DNA of 64,000 nucleotides, from positions 62,001 to 126,000 of the forward strand of contig JBLNBO010000027.1 in the NCBI GenBank assembly GCA_050260055.1. The letters are read 5' to 3'. Below the pieces are notes generated by a model that worked only from the letters and a program-made list of their open reading frames with translations, had not been told where the DNA came from and made no database searches. This DNA is from JBLMYQ01 sp050260055. GTDB lineage: Bacteria > Bacillota > Clostridia > Acetivibrionales > UBA4821. This document shows, piece by piece, positions 35,407 through 43,704 of this stretch; within the stretch, counting starts at the first letter, position 1; the number at the start of each line of letters is the position of its first letter. The translations under genes and the position numbers were made by a program.

Positions 35407-35677
35407 TAATTTTGTTTAATTCCTCTCTTAAACCATAATAAACTTCGGGTGATACCGATGTCTCGAATTCTTTCTCAATTCTTTTAGCTTTTTGAGCTTT
35501 ATCAAGACATTCAATATTAAAACATATATATGCACCTCTTCCGGGCTTTTTACCGGAGGGATCAATTGATATTAAACCTTCTTTTGATTTAACTATCCTA
35601 AGAAGTTCTTTCTTGGGTTTCATTTCCCTACAGCCAAGACACATTCTATTAGGTATTTTCTTTGTTTTTAAAGGCAT
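35393..35677 (-). CDS. rnpM: RNase P modulator RnpM (YlxR, DUF448)
   Basis: A 94-residue protein. I use ATG 35677 (MPLKTKKIPNRMCLGCREMK) after GGAAGGGG, not the frame start at 35695. The YlxR signature CLGCREMKPKKELLRIV and KPGRGAYIC is clear. YlxR/RnpM is known to bind RNase P RNA and affect its activity. It lies between nusA and ylxQ in the conserved order. Confidence 0.95.
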   Translation of the reverse strand: MPLKTKKIPNRMCLGCREMKPKKELLRIVKSKEGLISIDPSGKKPGRGAYICFNIECLDKAQKAKRIEKEFETSVSPEVYYGLREELNKINAEE

Positions 35678-35724
35678 TTTAATTACCCCTTCCAATTGAT
35701 TTTAAATTATCAATTGTTTGAGTT

Positions 35725-36774
35725 CTAGTCTTCAAAATTTTCTGCAACTTGTGTTTCACTTTTTATATCAATCTTCCAGCCAGTCAATTTTGCTGCAAGT
35801 CTTGCATTCTGACCTTCTTTACCTATTGCAAGGGATAATTGATAGTCAGGTACCACAACCCTGGCTGCTTTTTCCTGCTCAAATATTTCAACCTTAATAA
35901 CTTTTGAAGGATTTAGACTGCTTGCTATGAATTCGGCAGGATTGTCACTCCATTCTATAATGTCAATTTTTTCTCCTTGAAGTTCATCAACTATATTCTG
36001 GACTCTTGTTCCTCTTTGTCCAACGCAAGCTCCTACGGGGTCAATATTTTCTTCTAAAGAATATACTGCAATTTTTGCTCTGGAACCAGCTTCTCTTGCA
36101 ATACTTCTGATTTCTACAACACCCTCATGAATTTCAGGAACTTCAAGCTCGAAAAGCCTCTTTACAAGACCCGGGTGTGTTCTTGAAACATAAACTTCAG
36201 GACCTTTTGTAGTTTTTCTAACTTCAAGTACATATGATTTTATTCTTTCATTTTGTCTATATACTTCACCAGGAATTTGTTCCTGAGGTGCAAGAATAGC
36301 TTCTATTTTTCCCATATCTATAATTACATTTTTTTTATCGATTCTTTGAACAATTCCAGAAATTATATCGCCTTCTCTATTTGCAAATTCATCAAATATA
36401 ATTCCTCTTTCAGCTTCCCTAATTCTTTGCATAACAACCTGCTTAGCTGTTTGGGCGGCAATTCTTCCGAATGTTCTTGGTGTGACTTCAATTTCGACAA
36501 CATCACCTAACTTATACTTCTTGCTGATTTTCTTAGCTTCATCAAGAGTCAGCTCAATATAAGAATCAGTTACTTCTTCAACAACGTTTTTTAATGCAAA
36601 AACCTTAATTTCTCCTGAATCTCTATCTATGTCTACACGGACATTTTCAGATGAACCGTAATTTCTTTTGAACGCAGATATTAATGCTGCTTCAATTGCT
36701 TCAAGTAGAATATCCTTGCTTACTCCTTTATCCTTTTCTATTTGTGTTAATGCTTCAATAAATTCTGAGTTCAT
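35725..36774 (-). CDS. nusA: Transcription termination/antitermination factor NusA
   Basis: A 349-residue RNA polymerase-binding factor, the short Firmicute type lacking C-terminal acidic repeats. It has an N-terminal RNAP-binding domain, an S1 domain (about 135-200; GIVQRIDKKNVIIDMGKIEAIL), and KH1 and KH2 (VGACVGQRGTRVQNIVDEL; LAIGKEGQNARLAAKLTGW). GGGGGAG precedes the start. It is the second gene of the operon after rimP. Confidence 0.98.
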   Translation of the reverse strand: MNSEFIEALTQIEKDKGVSKDILLEAIEAALISAFKRNYGSSENVRVDIDRDSGEIKVFALKNVVEEVTDSYIELTLDEAKKISKKYKLGDVVEIEVTPRTFGRIAAQTAKQVVMQRIREAERGIIFDEFANREGDIISGIVQRIDKKNVIIDMGKIEAILAPQEQIPGEVYRQNERIKSYVLEVRKTTKGPEVYVSRTHPGLVKRLFELEVPEIHEGVVEIRSIAREAGSRAKIAVYSLEENIDPVGACVGQRGTRVQNIVDELQGEKIDIIEWSDNPAEFIASSLNPSKVIKVEIFEQEKAARVVVPDYQLSLAIGKEGQNARLAAKLTGWKIDIKSETQVAENFED

Positions 36775-36801
36775 TTCTTATAATCTCCCCCTCGTAATAT
36801 A

Positions 36802-37266
36802 TTAATTAAATTTGAAAATTCTTTTTACTAATGCAATGTCTTGCTTGTTAAATTCCATTCTCTCGTTATTACAGTTTATTACTACTTTTCCGTCTATAAG
36901 ACCAAGGAGTTCTCCCTCAAACAAATTTTTATTATTAACTGGGTTATATAATTTTACCTCTACTGTTTCACCTTTGTACTTCTCAAATTCTTTATCTTTT
37001 TTTAGAGGTCTTTCTAAACCAGGTGAAGATACCTCGAAAAAATAGCTGTTGGGTATAATGTCTGCTTCATCCAATAAATGATTTATTTTCTCACTTATTG
37101 TTTCGCAATCTTCAATAGTTATTCCGCCTTCTTTATCTATATAAAGTCTTAAGTACCAATTTTGACCTTCTTTAATATATTCAACATCAACCAATTCATA
37201 ATTTGATGACTCAACTACAGGTAAAGCCATTTCTTCAACTCTTTGAGCGATGCTTTTCTTACTCAT
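36802..37266 (-). CDS. rimP: Ribosome maturation factor RimP
   Basis: A 154-residue protein of family length. ELVDVEYIKEGQNWYLRLYID and SPGLERPLKK are diagnostic; the C-terminal half is an SH3-like barrel (VEVKLYNP, KVVINC). It is needed for 30S maturation and is the first gene of the long leftward translation operon. AGGAGGCTAATGA precedes the ATG. Confidence 0.97.
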   Translation of the reverse strand: MSKKSIAQRVEEMALPVVESSNYELVDVEYIKEGQNWYLRLYIDKEGGITIEDCETISEKINHLLDEADIIPNSYFFEVSSPGLERPLKKDKEFEKYKGETVEVKLYNPVNNKNLFEGELLGLIDGKVVINCNNERMEFNKQDIALVKRIFKFN

Positions 37267-37302
37267 TCATTAGCCTCCAATATATAAAAGTATTATCAAT
37301 AC

Positions 37303-37329
37303 GAAAGAGTGGGAAGGCCCACTCTTTTC
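37303..37329 (-). promoter_or_regulatory. Stable hairpin in the rimP operon leader
   Basis: GAAAGAGTGGG and CCCACTCTTTTC (37303-37313 with 37318-37329) form an 11-bp stem between the promoter and rimP. A similar hairpin is, from memory, common upstream of rimP in Firmicutes. It may stabilise the mRNA or act in attenuation by NusA; that is inference. Confidence 0.55.
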
Positions 37330-37358
37330 CAGTCAAAGTCTACTTTTGTATTGGTGAT

Positions 37359-37387
37359 ATTATAACATCTGAATATTAGATACGCAA
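37359..37387 (-). promoter_or_regulatory. Predicted promoter of the rimP-nusA-infB operon
   Basis: On the minus strand TTGCGT (37387-37382), a 17-base spacer and a perfect TATAAT (37364-37359), about 95 bases before rimP. Confidence 0.6.
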
Positions 37388-37410
37388 GGGATTTTATAAA
37401 TAAATTGTTT

Positions 37411-37461
37411 AAAACAAAAAAGCTGCTGACGAATTTTCTTTGTCAGCAGCTTTTTTGTTTT
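37411..37461 (-). terminator. Terminator of the lipoprotein gene
   Basis: A perfect 20-bp inverted repeat (37411-37430 with 37442-37461) with A/T arms; on the minus strand it ends in T residues and stops the lipoprotein transcript just before the rimP promoter. Confidence 0.88.
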
Positions 37462-37471
37462 AATTTTTCGT

Positions 37472-38461
37472 TTAATCAATAGGTATATATGCAGCTAAAT
37501 TGAGCTCCGATACTTTACTATCGGTGTATGTTATCTTAAAATAATCATCATTCAAAATATCATCTTTTTCATCCCCAGACCAATTCCGATAGAAGTAATA
37601 TACCCATTCGCTATCTTCATAATATCCGGAATCCGGCAACCCGTAAAGCTCAAGAGCACGTTCTTTACTATCGCCAACTTTGAGACTGCGTGATGTTTTA
37701 TACTTATCTGTTTTAACAGTCAAACCACATACTCTATAATTTGAAACTTCAATTTGTAAATCGTCAATATTGTAGTCTCCGGAAATATCATCTTTATATT
37801 TTAAAGTATTTTTTCCTAAGCCCTTTAATGAATTAGTAAAAACATCAAATAAATATACATTACTAAAGCGAGCTTCATCCATAGTGAAATTTTTAGGAGA
37901 TTTATCAGAAGTGCTTGTGTATTTAGGTATTACCTTCGAATCAGTCAAAACCCATTTTGAATCTTTAAATTGTAATGTAATATTTATTTTTGCTATATCT
38001 ATATAGATTCCACTCTTATCACCTGAAATATATTCCGCTTCTCCAAGCTTCATTTTTAAAGTAAATACATATCTCTTTTCAAATTGTTTATCACTTTTAA
38101 TCGCATTTTGCTCTGATTTTTTTAAAAAAGTAAATAGAGGGTTTTCATCACCATTAGAACTTTTTGATGATTTAACTAATTTAGTGGGAATCGTGCAATA
38201 AGTATCTTTTTTATCACTTTTAGAAGTAATTTTTACTTTATTTCCAGTAAAATTATATTCATAATAGTCATCCAAGTTTATTTCTGATTCAGGTATAACA
38301 ATATCTTTATTATCAGGTTGCTGACCTTTTAGAGATTCTTTTGACTGAGACTGAGCTGCAGGGATTTGAGAATTATTATTGGATGTTTGCCTAGTACCGC
38401 ATGCTGCAAAAGTAATAATAGTGATTATAATCAGAATCAAAACACAGATTTTATTTTTCAT
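37472..38461 (-). CDS. Lipoprotein of unknown function
   Basis: A 329-residue protein with a lipoprotein signal (ICVLILIIITIITFAAC, lipidation Cys near 21), a Ser/Gln-rich linker, a beta-rich middle domain and a C-terminal part (about 260-329) starting SLKVGDSKERALELYGLPD followed by aromatic strands. That last part resembles lipoprotein modules of the SmpA/OmlA-like type seen in Clostridia. No enzyme motif is visible. The start follows GGATGGGAG. It is 24 bases downstream of folA but functionally unrelated to it; probable read-through operon. Confidence 0.8.
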   Translation of the reverse strand: MKNKICVLILIIITIITFAACGTRQTSNNNSQIPAAQSQSKESLKGQQPDNKDIVIPESEINLDDYYEYNFTGNKVKITSKSDKKDTYCTIPTKLVKSSKSSNGDENPLFTFLKKSEQNAIKSDKQFEKRYVFTLKMKLGEAEYISGDKSGIYIDIAKINITLQFKDSKWVLTDSKVIPKYTSTSDKSPKNFTMDEARFSNVYLFDVFTNSLKGLGKNTLKYKDDISGDYNIDDLQIEVSNYRVCGLTVKTDKYKTSRSLKVGDSKERALELYGLPDSGYYEDSEWVYYFYRNWSGDEKDDILNDDYFKITYTDSKVSELNLAAYIPID

Positions 38462-38485
38462 ATTCTCCCATCCTTTTTTCTTATT

Positions 38486-38980
38486 TTAATATTTGCAATT
38501 AACATATTTTATAAATTTGTATTTAACATCCTTATAATTTTGAATTTCGCTTTCATATACGGGTTTCCATGACTTATTTTCGTCAAGATTAATAAAGTAC
38601 TTATCGGCTTGATATGATTTTTCAATTTTAGTTATAAATACTTCATTGCAATATGGAAGGAGCTGACTATAGATTGATTCTCCGCCTATAACAAATATAT
38701 CATCAGCCGGATATTTCTTTAATTCTATAAAAAGCTCTTCAAGGGAATGGCAGACTATTATATGTTCATCATCAAAAGTAGCACTTTTGCTTAATACAAT
38801 ATTTATTCGTTCTTTTAATGGCTGCTTCCCAGGCAGTGACTCAAAAGTTTCCCTTCCCATAACTACAACTTTGTTAAGGGTTGTTTGCTTAAAAAACTTC
38901 ATGTCATCTGGAATATGGGCCAGAAGATTTCCTTGATAACCGATTCCCCAATTCAAATCAACTGCAGCAATAGCTTTCAT
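38486..38980 (-). CDS. folA: Dihydrofolate reductase
   Basis: A 164-residue NADPH-dependent enzyme regenerating tetrahydrofolate. MKAIAAVDLNWGIGYQGNLL, IPDDMKFFKQTT (with the catalytic Asp), VVMGRETFESLP and DIFVIGGESIYSQLLP are all typical. AAAGGAAT precedes the ATG. It lies 104 bases downstream of thyA, so the two can be co-regulated for dTMP synthesis, since ThyA consumes methylene-THF and yields dihydrofolate. Confidence 0.97.
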   Translation of the reverse strand: MKAIAAVDLNWGIGYQGNLLAHIPDDMKFFKQTTLNKVVVMGRETFESLPGKQPLKERINIVLSKSATFDDEHIIVCHSLEELFIELKKYPADDIFVIGGESIYSQLLPYCNEVFITKIEKSYQADKYFINLDENKSWKPVYESEIQNYKDVKYKFIKYVNCKY

Positions 38981-39084
38981 TTTAATTCCTTTCGCACCAG
39001 TATTGGGGAGATAATGCCACCCCTACTTTAAGATTATAGGTTTATTTTAACTGTCAACTTTACACTGTAAACTGCCAACTGAAT

Positions 39085-39915
39085 TTATACTGCCACCGGT
39101 ATGCCTTTTATTTGTGGATTAGCCTGATAATTTTCTAAGGTAAAATCCTCAACCTTAAAATCATAGAAGTCTTTTATTTCTTTATTTATAATCAACTTTG
39201 GAGCAGGATAAGGCGTTCTTTGAATAAGCTCTTCAACTAACGGGATATGCTTGTCATATATATGTGCATCTGCAATAACATGAACAAATTCTCCAACCTC
39301 AAGATTGCTTACTTGGGCCATCATATGTACAAGGATTGCATATTGACATACATTCCAGTTGTTTGCTACCAGAATATCTTGAGAACGCTGATTAAGTATT
39401 GCATTTAATTTATTGCCGGTCACATTAAATGTCATGCTGTAAGCGCATGGGTATAAATTCATTTCATGCAAATCAGAATGATTGTACATATTAACTATTA
39501 TTCTCCGACTGTATGGATTATTTTTTAAATCAAATAGCACCCTATCCACTTGGTCGAATTCGCCTTCTGCATATTTATGTTTAATACCTAGCTGATACCC
39601 ATATGCTTTGCCGATTGAACCGTTTTGATCTGCCCAGCTGTCCCATATATGGCTGTTAAGGTCTTTAATATTGTTGGATTTTTTTTGCCATATCCATAAT
39701 ATCTCATCAATTGCAGCTTTAAGGTTTGTAGGTCTTAGTGTCAGGATTGGAAACTCTTCAGATAAGTCATACCTATTAACAGCACAGAATTTCTTAACTG
39801 TATAAGCAGGGGTTCCATCTAACCATTTAGCTCTAACTACTTCACCTTCAGATGAGTAACCATTTGCAAGAATTTCTTTACACATTTGGGCAAAAATTAA
39901 ATCCGTTTTACTCAT
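39085..39915 (-). CDS. thyA: Thymidylate synthase ThyA, divergent active-site subtype
   Basis: A 276-residue enzyme forming dTMP from dUMP and methylene-THF. I use ATG 39915 after GAGGT; a GTG five codons earlier overlaps that site. The catalytic Cys lies in LYPCAYSMTF, where classical ThyA has PPCH, so the His is Ala here. QRSQD, VHVIADAHIYDKH and the N-terminal phosphate-binding Arg region are kept. I recall this PCA variant in some other Firmicutes, so it is probably a functional subfamily. Its start lies 15 bases from the mrnC stop. Confidence 0.94.
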   Translation of the reverse strand: MSKTDLIFAQMCKEILANGYSSEGEVVRAKWLDGTPAYTVKKFCAVNRYDLSEEFPILTLRPTNLKAAIDEILWIWQKKSNNIKDLNSHIWDSWADQNGSIGKAYGYQLGIKHKYAEGEFDQVDRVLFDLKNNPYSRRIIVNMYNHSDLHEMNLYPCAYSMTFNVTGNKLNAILNQRSQDILVANNWNVCQYAILVHMMAQVSNLEVGEFVHVIADAHIYDKHIPLVEELIQRTPYPAPKLIINKEIKDFYDFKVEDFTLENYQANPQIKGIPVAV

Positions 39916-39930
39916 ATTAATGTACCTCAC

Positions 39931-40371
39931 TTATTTAATATTTTGTTGTTTGTTTCCTTTAGCCTCAATACATAACTTCAAAATCTCCAGCAGCCTTTTA
40001 TTATCTTCCATAAGATAAAGATAGCCAATCAATGCTTCAAAACCGGTTGCATAGCGGTAATCCATAATGTCTGCATTTTTAGGGGGCGAAGCTGGTTTAA
40101 TGTTTCTTCCTCTGCGAATTATATCGCGTTCTTCCTCTGTTAATAAATCTGAAATTGCTTTAACTATTTCTGCTTGTGCTTGTGCTTTTACAAATGTAAT
40201 TGATTTCTTGTGGAGTAAAGATGTTTTGACATCTCCTTCACCGATTAAATACAATCTGACGAAAAGCTCAAACACTGCATCCCCAATATATGCTAATGTA
40301 ATTGGCGTCATTTCTTGAATATTCTTTTTTGGAATATTATTAAATGATAAAAATTCACTTAGAGATTCCAT
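39931..40371 (-). CDS. mrnC: Mini-ribonuclease 3
   Basis: A 146-residue RNase III-like enzyme without a double-stranded RNA-binding domain. TLAYIGDAVFELFVR contains the catalytic Asp, KKSITFVKAQAQA follows, and RRGRN and YRYATGFEALIGYLYL (second acidic site) are diagnostic. Mini-III trims 23S rRNA precursors in Firmicutes. It is first in the mrnC-thyA-folA-lipoprotein string. In many Firmicutes it follows cysS; here the chain starts afresh, divergent from the chemoreceptor gene. Confidence 0.95.
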   Translation of the reverse strand: MESLSEFLSFNNIPKKNIQEMTPITLAYIGDAVFELFVRLYLIGEGDVKTSLLHKKSITFVKAQAQAEIVKAISDLLTEEERDIIRRGRNIKPASPPKNADIMDYRYATGFEALIGYLYLMEDNKRLLEILKLCIEAKGNKQQNIK

Positions 40372-40595
40372 AACTATTCCTCACTAATTTTTTAATGCTT
40401 TTAAAATTATAACATAATTTTAAATAGGCAGGGAATTATTACTATAGAATTAAAAAAATACTTTTGAAATAGATGAAATATGTCGAATTTTGTAGTATAA
40501 TTAGAATGGCTTATAGTTATAAGCCTTATTACATATCCTATCTAATTCTTTTTTTCTCTTGCAGTAAGGTAAAAAATAAATAAAGGAGATTGATC

Positions 40596-42116
40596 ATGAA
40601 AAAGAAAACTAATATGCAAAGGGCTAATTATGTTGTTCTTTTAATCAACTGGGCAGTAAATATTTTCTTAATCTTAGGATATCTTGTGGAATATAAAAAA
40701 GGTGGAAAAACATTAGAATTTGTTATTGTATTTATTCTAATAAATCTTATTCCTATATTAACATCAACATATTTATATTTAAAAAATAGAGATTATAAAT
40801 ATATTAAGCTGATAACCATAGTTGGATTTTTTATAGTTTATACTATTGCAATGTTTGCATCTACTAGAACATTAATTTATACTTATGCGTTTGCAATACT
40901 TACTATGTATTTACTATATTTCGATTTAAAGTTTATCTATAAGGCCTGTGCAGCTCTTATTCTTGTTAATTTTGCCAGAATACTTTATTTGATTTTTGGT
41001 CTTGGACTTAGCGGAGACGTTATTACAACCGATTATACAATACAATTCTGCTCAATATTGCTTTATTGTCTAAATTTAATTATAGCAACTACTTTATCAA
41101 ATAGATTTAACAAAGAAAAGATTGACAGCCTGAATGAAAATACTAAAAGCTTGGAAGCATTAAGTAATGAAACAGATTATAAATCTCAAAAGCTTGATGT
41201 AATTTTAACAGAAGTTAAAGAAGCAATTCAGAAGCTATTAGCTATTACAAAAGATATGGATGAAAGCATAGAACTTACAAGTGCCTCATCATATCAAATT
41301 TCTGCTTCAGTTTCAGAAGTCTCAAAAGGTATGGATTCGCAATCTGTTAGTATTGCCGAAGCTTCAAACAACTTATCATCTATAAATAACAGTATAAAAG
41401 AAGTTGAAGAATTTTCTGAACAGATTAGAAACTATTCTGATGAAACAGAAAAACATTCAATTAATGGTATTAGCACTTTGAGTAACCTTACGAAGCAGAT
41501 ATATACCATTGATGACACAATTACAAATACATCAATGACAGTAAGTGATTTAAAAGAAAAAGCTGCCCAAGTCAATGAAATTATTGCAATGATTCAAAAT
41601 ATATCAGAAAAGACAAATCTACTCTCTCTAAATGCAGCAATAGAAGCTGCAAGAGCAGGACAGCATGGAACCGGATTTGCAGTTGTTGCTGATGAAATAA
41701 GAAAGCTTGCAGAAGAATCAGATAATGAAACTAAGAGAATTGAAGAAATATTAAACCTTATTGATTTTGCTGTTACTGAAACATTTAAAAAAATCCAGGC
41801 GGGAACTTTGGCAACCAAAAAAGGCGTATCTATTATAGATGAAACAAATGTTTCTTTTGAAAATATTAAAAACCAGATTGGCAAAATATCACAAAGTACC
41901 GGAAACTTAAGTAATTTGTGTAAGGAAGTTTATAGTAATTCTAATAAAATTCAACTGGGTATGGGAAATATAGTGAGCGTTGCCGAAGAGTCTACGGCTG
42001 CTGCTGGTGCTGTTGCAGATAGCGTAGATGAACAAACCAAGAAACTTTTGAAACTAAAATCTATTTCTGATGATTTGACTTCAATTTCAAATCAATTAAA
42101 TATTATAACAAAGTAA
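40596..42116 (+). CDS. Methyl-accepting chemotaxis protein with polytopic N-terminus
   Basis: A 506-residue chemoreceptor. ATG 40596 lies 6 bases after AAAGGAGA. Residues about 10-165 contain six predicted membrane helices with little extracellular sequence, so it may sense the membrane state or a hydrophobic ligand. There is no HAMP domain; a coiled-coil signalling domain follows with the tip EKTNLLSLNAAIEAARAGQ and GTGFAVVADEIRKLAEES. The tip binds CheA/CheW. No chemotaxis or flagellar genes adjoin, so it is an orphan receptor. The upstream gap (40372-40595) has a small GGCTTAT hairpin and a TATAAT box. Confidence 0.93.
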   Translation: MKKKTNMQRANYVVLLINWAVNIFLILGYLVEYKKGGKTLEFVIVFILINLIPILTSTYLYLKNRDYKYIKLITIVGFFIVYTIAMFASTRTLIYTYAFAILTMYLLYFDLKFIYKACAALILVNFARILYLIFGLGLSGDVITTDYTIQFCSILLYCLNLIIATTLSNRFNKEKIDSLNENTKSLEALSNETDYKSQKLDVILTEVKEAIQKLLAITKDMDESIELTSASSYQISASVSEVSKGMDSQSVSIAEASNNLSSINNSIKEVEEFSEQIRNYSDETEKHSINGISTLSNLTKQIYTIDDTITNTSMTVSDLKEKAAQVNEIIAMIQNISEKTNLLSLNAAIEAARAGQHGTGFAVVADEIRKLAEESDNETKRIEEILNLIDFAVTETFKKIQAGTLATKKGVSIIDETNVSFENIKNQIGKISQSTGNLSNLCKEVYSNSNKIQLGMGNIVSVAEESTAAAGAVADSVDEQTKKLLKLKSISDDLTSISNQLNIITK

Positions 42117-42128
42117 AAATCTATTTAG

Positions 42129-42163
42129 TTAAGCATCGTATTTATATACGATGCTTAATTTTT
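42129..42163 (+). terminator. Terminator of the chemoreceptor gene
   Basis: A 12-bp stem (42129-42140 with 42147-42158) is followed by TTTTTATT. Confidence 0.85.
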
Positions 42164-42274
42164 ATTAGGGCTATAGACTTATATCAAAATAGGTATTTAC
42201 CATTATTTATTTATAAAGGATATTTATGTATAATTATAATAGGATAATTTTTTTGTAACAAAAGGAGGATTAAT

Positions 42275-43675
42275 ATGTTTAAAGCTAAAAAAATACTGAC
42301 TTCTTTTCTTTTAATGCTGCTAATAATTATGACGGCTTTTGTTTCTAGTGCTTCTTCTCAAAAGTTTAAGGATATACCTTCCAATCACTGGGCAAATGAT
42401 GCTATAAAGCTTATGACTGATAACAAGATAATCTCCGGTTATCCAGATTCAACATTCAAGCCGGAGAATCAAATTAACAGGTCGGAATTTGCAAAAATGA
42501 TGGTTCTTGCACTCAACATTCCAATAAAAAATAATCCTGCGCAATCATTTAAAGATGTGTCTTCAGACAGCTGGTTTTTTAACTATGTAGAGTCTGCAAA
42601 ATACTACCTAACAGGATTCAGAACACCTGAAGGTGATTATTTTAGACCAAATAGGCCTGCTGAACGTGAAGATATGGCAGTTGCAATTGTTAAGGCTCTA
42701 GGGTTCGACAATACAACAGTCGACGAAAGTATACTTGATAAATTTTCAGATGCCTCCTCTATCTCTTCTAATTTAAAAAAATATGTAGCAATTGCTGTCC
42801 AGAAAGAGATTATGAAAGGATCAAAAGAAGGTGAAACACTTTTGTTCCAACCTAATAAACCTATAACCAGAGCTGAAGCAGCTGTTTTGCTTAGTAATGT
42901 GCTTGATGAAGAAAAAGTTACATATGATAATGATTCTAGCAGTGGCACTAACCAAAGCGAATACACTCAGGAAGATAGAGCAAATGATACGGAGGATGAA
43001 GATTATATCGCTCCAAAGGTAAATGGTACAATTGGTGAGAATAAGATTGTTTTAAGATGGAATCAAATCGATGATGAGCGCCTGCAAGGTTATAAGGTTG
43101 TAATTTCTAAATATAACTCAGCGCCCAAGTACCCAGATGACGGATATTTATATTGGATTACTGATAAAACAAAAACTTATGCTGTTATAGATAATAAAAC
43201 GGCATACAATGGCGGCGATTTTGGAAAGTATTTAACACCTGGTTCAAACTATTATTTTAGTGTAACTGCATATTACAGTGATAAAAAGGTTCCTGGCAAT
43301 GCTTTATATCTTAAGTTCCCTAATATGTCTTCCGATGAAGAAGACAAACCAGAGTATATTAAACCGAAAGTAACCGGAACAATAGATGATGGTAAGATTG
43401 TTTTAAGATGGAATCAAATAAATGATGAGCGTTTGCAGGGTTATAAGGTTGTGATTTCTAAATATAATTCTGCGCCTAAATATCCGGATGACGGGTATTT
43501 ATACTGGATAACTGATAGAACAAAAATATATGCTGTTGTAGATAACAGCAGCGGATATAATGGCGGTGATTTTGGAGGATACCTTAAATCTGGAGAAAAG
43601 TATTATTTTAGTATAACGGCTGTTTATAATGATTGCAAAATTCCGGGGAATGTTATAACAATCACTTATCCATAG
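42275..43675 (+). CDS. S-layer homology (SLH) domain surface protein with two C-terminal repeats
   Basis: A 466-residue exported protein: signal peptide (1-27), three SLH modules (about 30-205; FKDIPSNHWANDAIKLM, FKDVSSDSWFFNYVE, FQPNKPITRAEAAVLLSN), an acidic Ser/Asp-rich linker, then two tandem repeats of about 100 residues (about 247-348 and 363-465). The repeats look like fibronectin type III-type beta-sandwiches and share the stretch ERLQGYKVVISKYNSAPKY. SLH domains bind pyruvylated secondary wall polymer. AAAGGAGG precedes the start. The repeats' ligand is unknown. Confidence 0.92.
   Translation: MFKAKKILTSFLLMLLIIMTAFVSSASSQKFKDIPSNHWANDAIKLMTDNKIISGYPDSTFKPENQINRSEFAKMMVLALNIPIKNNPAQSFKDVSSDSWFFNYVESAKYYLTGFRTPEGDYFRPNRPAEREDMAVAIVKALGFDNTTVDESILDKFSDASSISSNLKKYVAIAVQKEIMKGSKEGETLLFQPNKPITRAEAAVLLSNVLDEEKVTYDNDSSSGTNQSEYTQEDRANDTEDEDYIAPKVNGTIGENKIVLRWNQIDDERLQGYKVVISKYNSAPKYPDDGYLYWITDKTKTYAVIDNKTAYNGGDFGKYLTPGSNYYFSVTAYYSDKKVPGNALYLKFPNMSSDEEDKPEYIKPKVTGTIDDGKIVLRWNQINDERLQGYKVVISKYNSAPKYPDDGYLYWITDRTKIYAVVDNSSGYNGGDFGGYLKSGEKYYFSITAVYNDCKIPGNVITITYP
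43019..43672 (+). repeat. Tandem duplication encoding two near-identical surface domains
   Basis: Copy 1 covers about 43019-43320 and copy 2 about 43367-43672. Many differences between copies fall at third codon positions, indicating a duplication since kept by protein-level selection. Confidence 0.85.
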
Positions 43676-43704
43676 AAACTATTGTTAGAAAAAATAGCCA
43701 GCGA

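Noticed and set aside
40372..40595. c-di-GMP riboswitch upstream of the chemoreceptor
   Set aside because: The conserved aptamer core was not found; only a short hairpin and A/T-rich sequence are visible.
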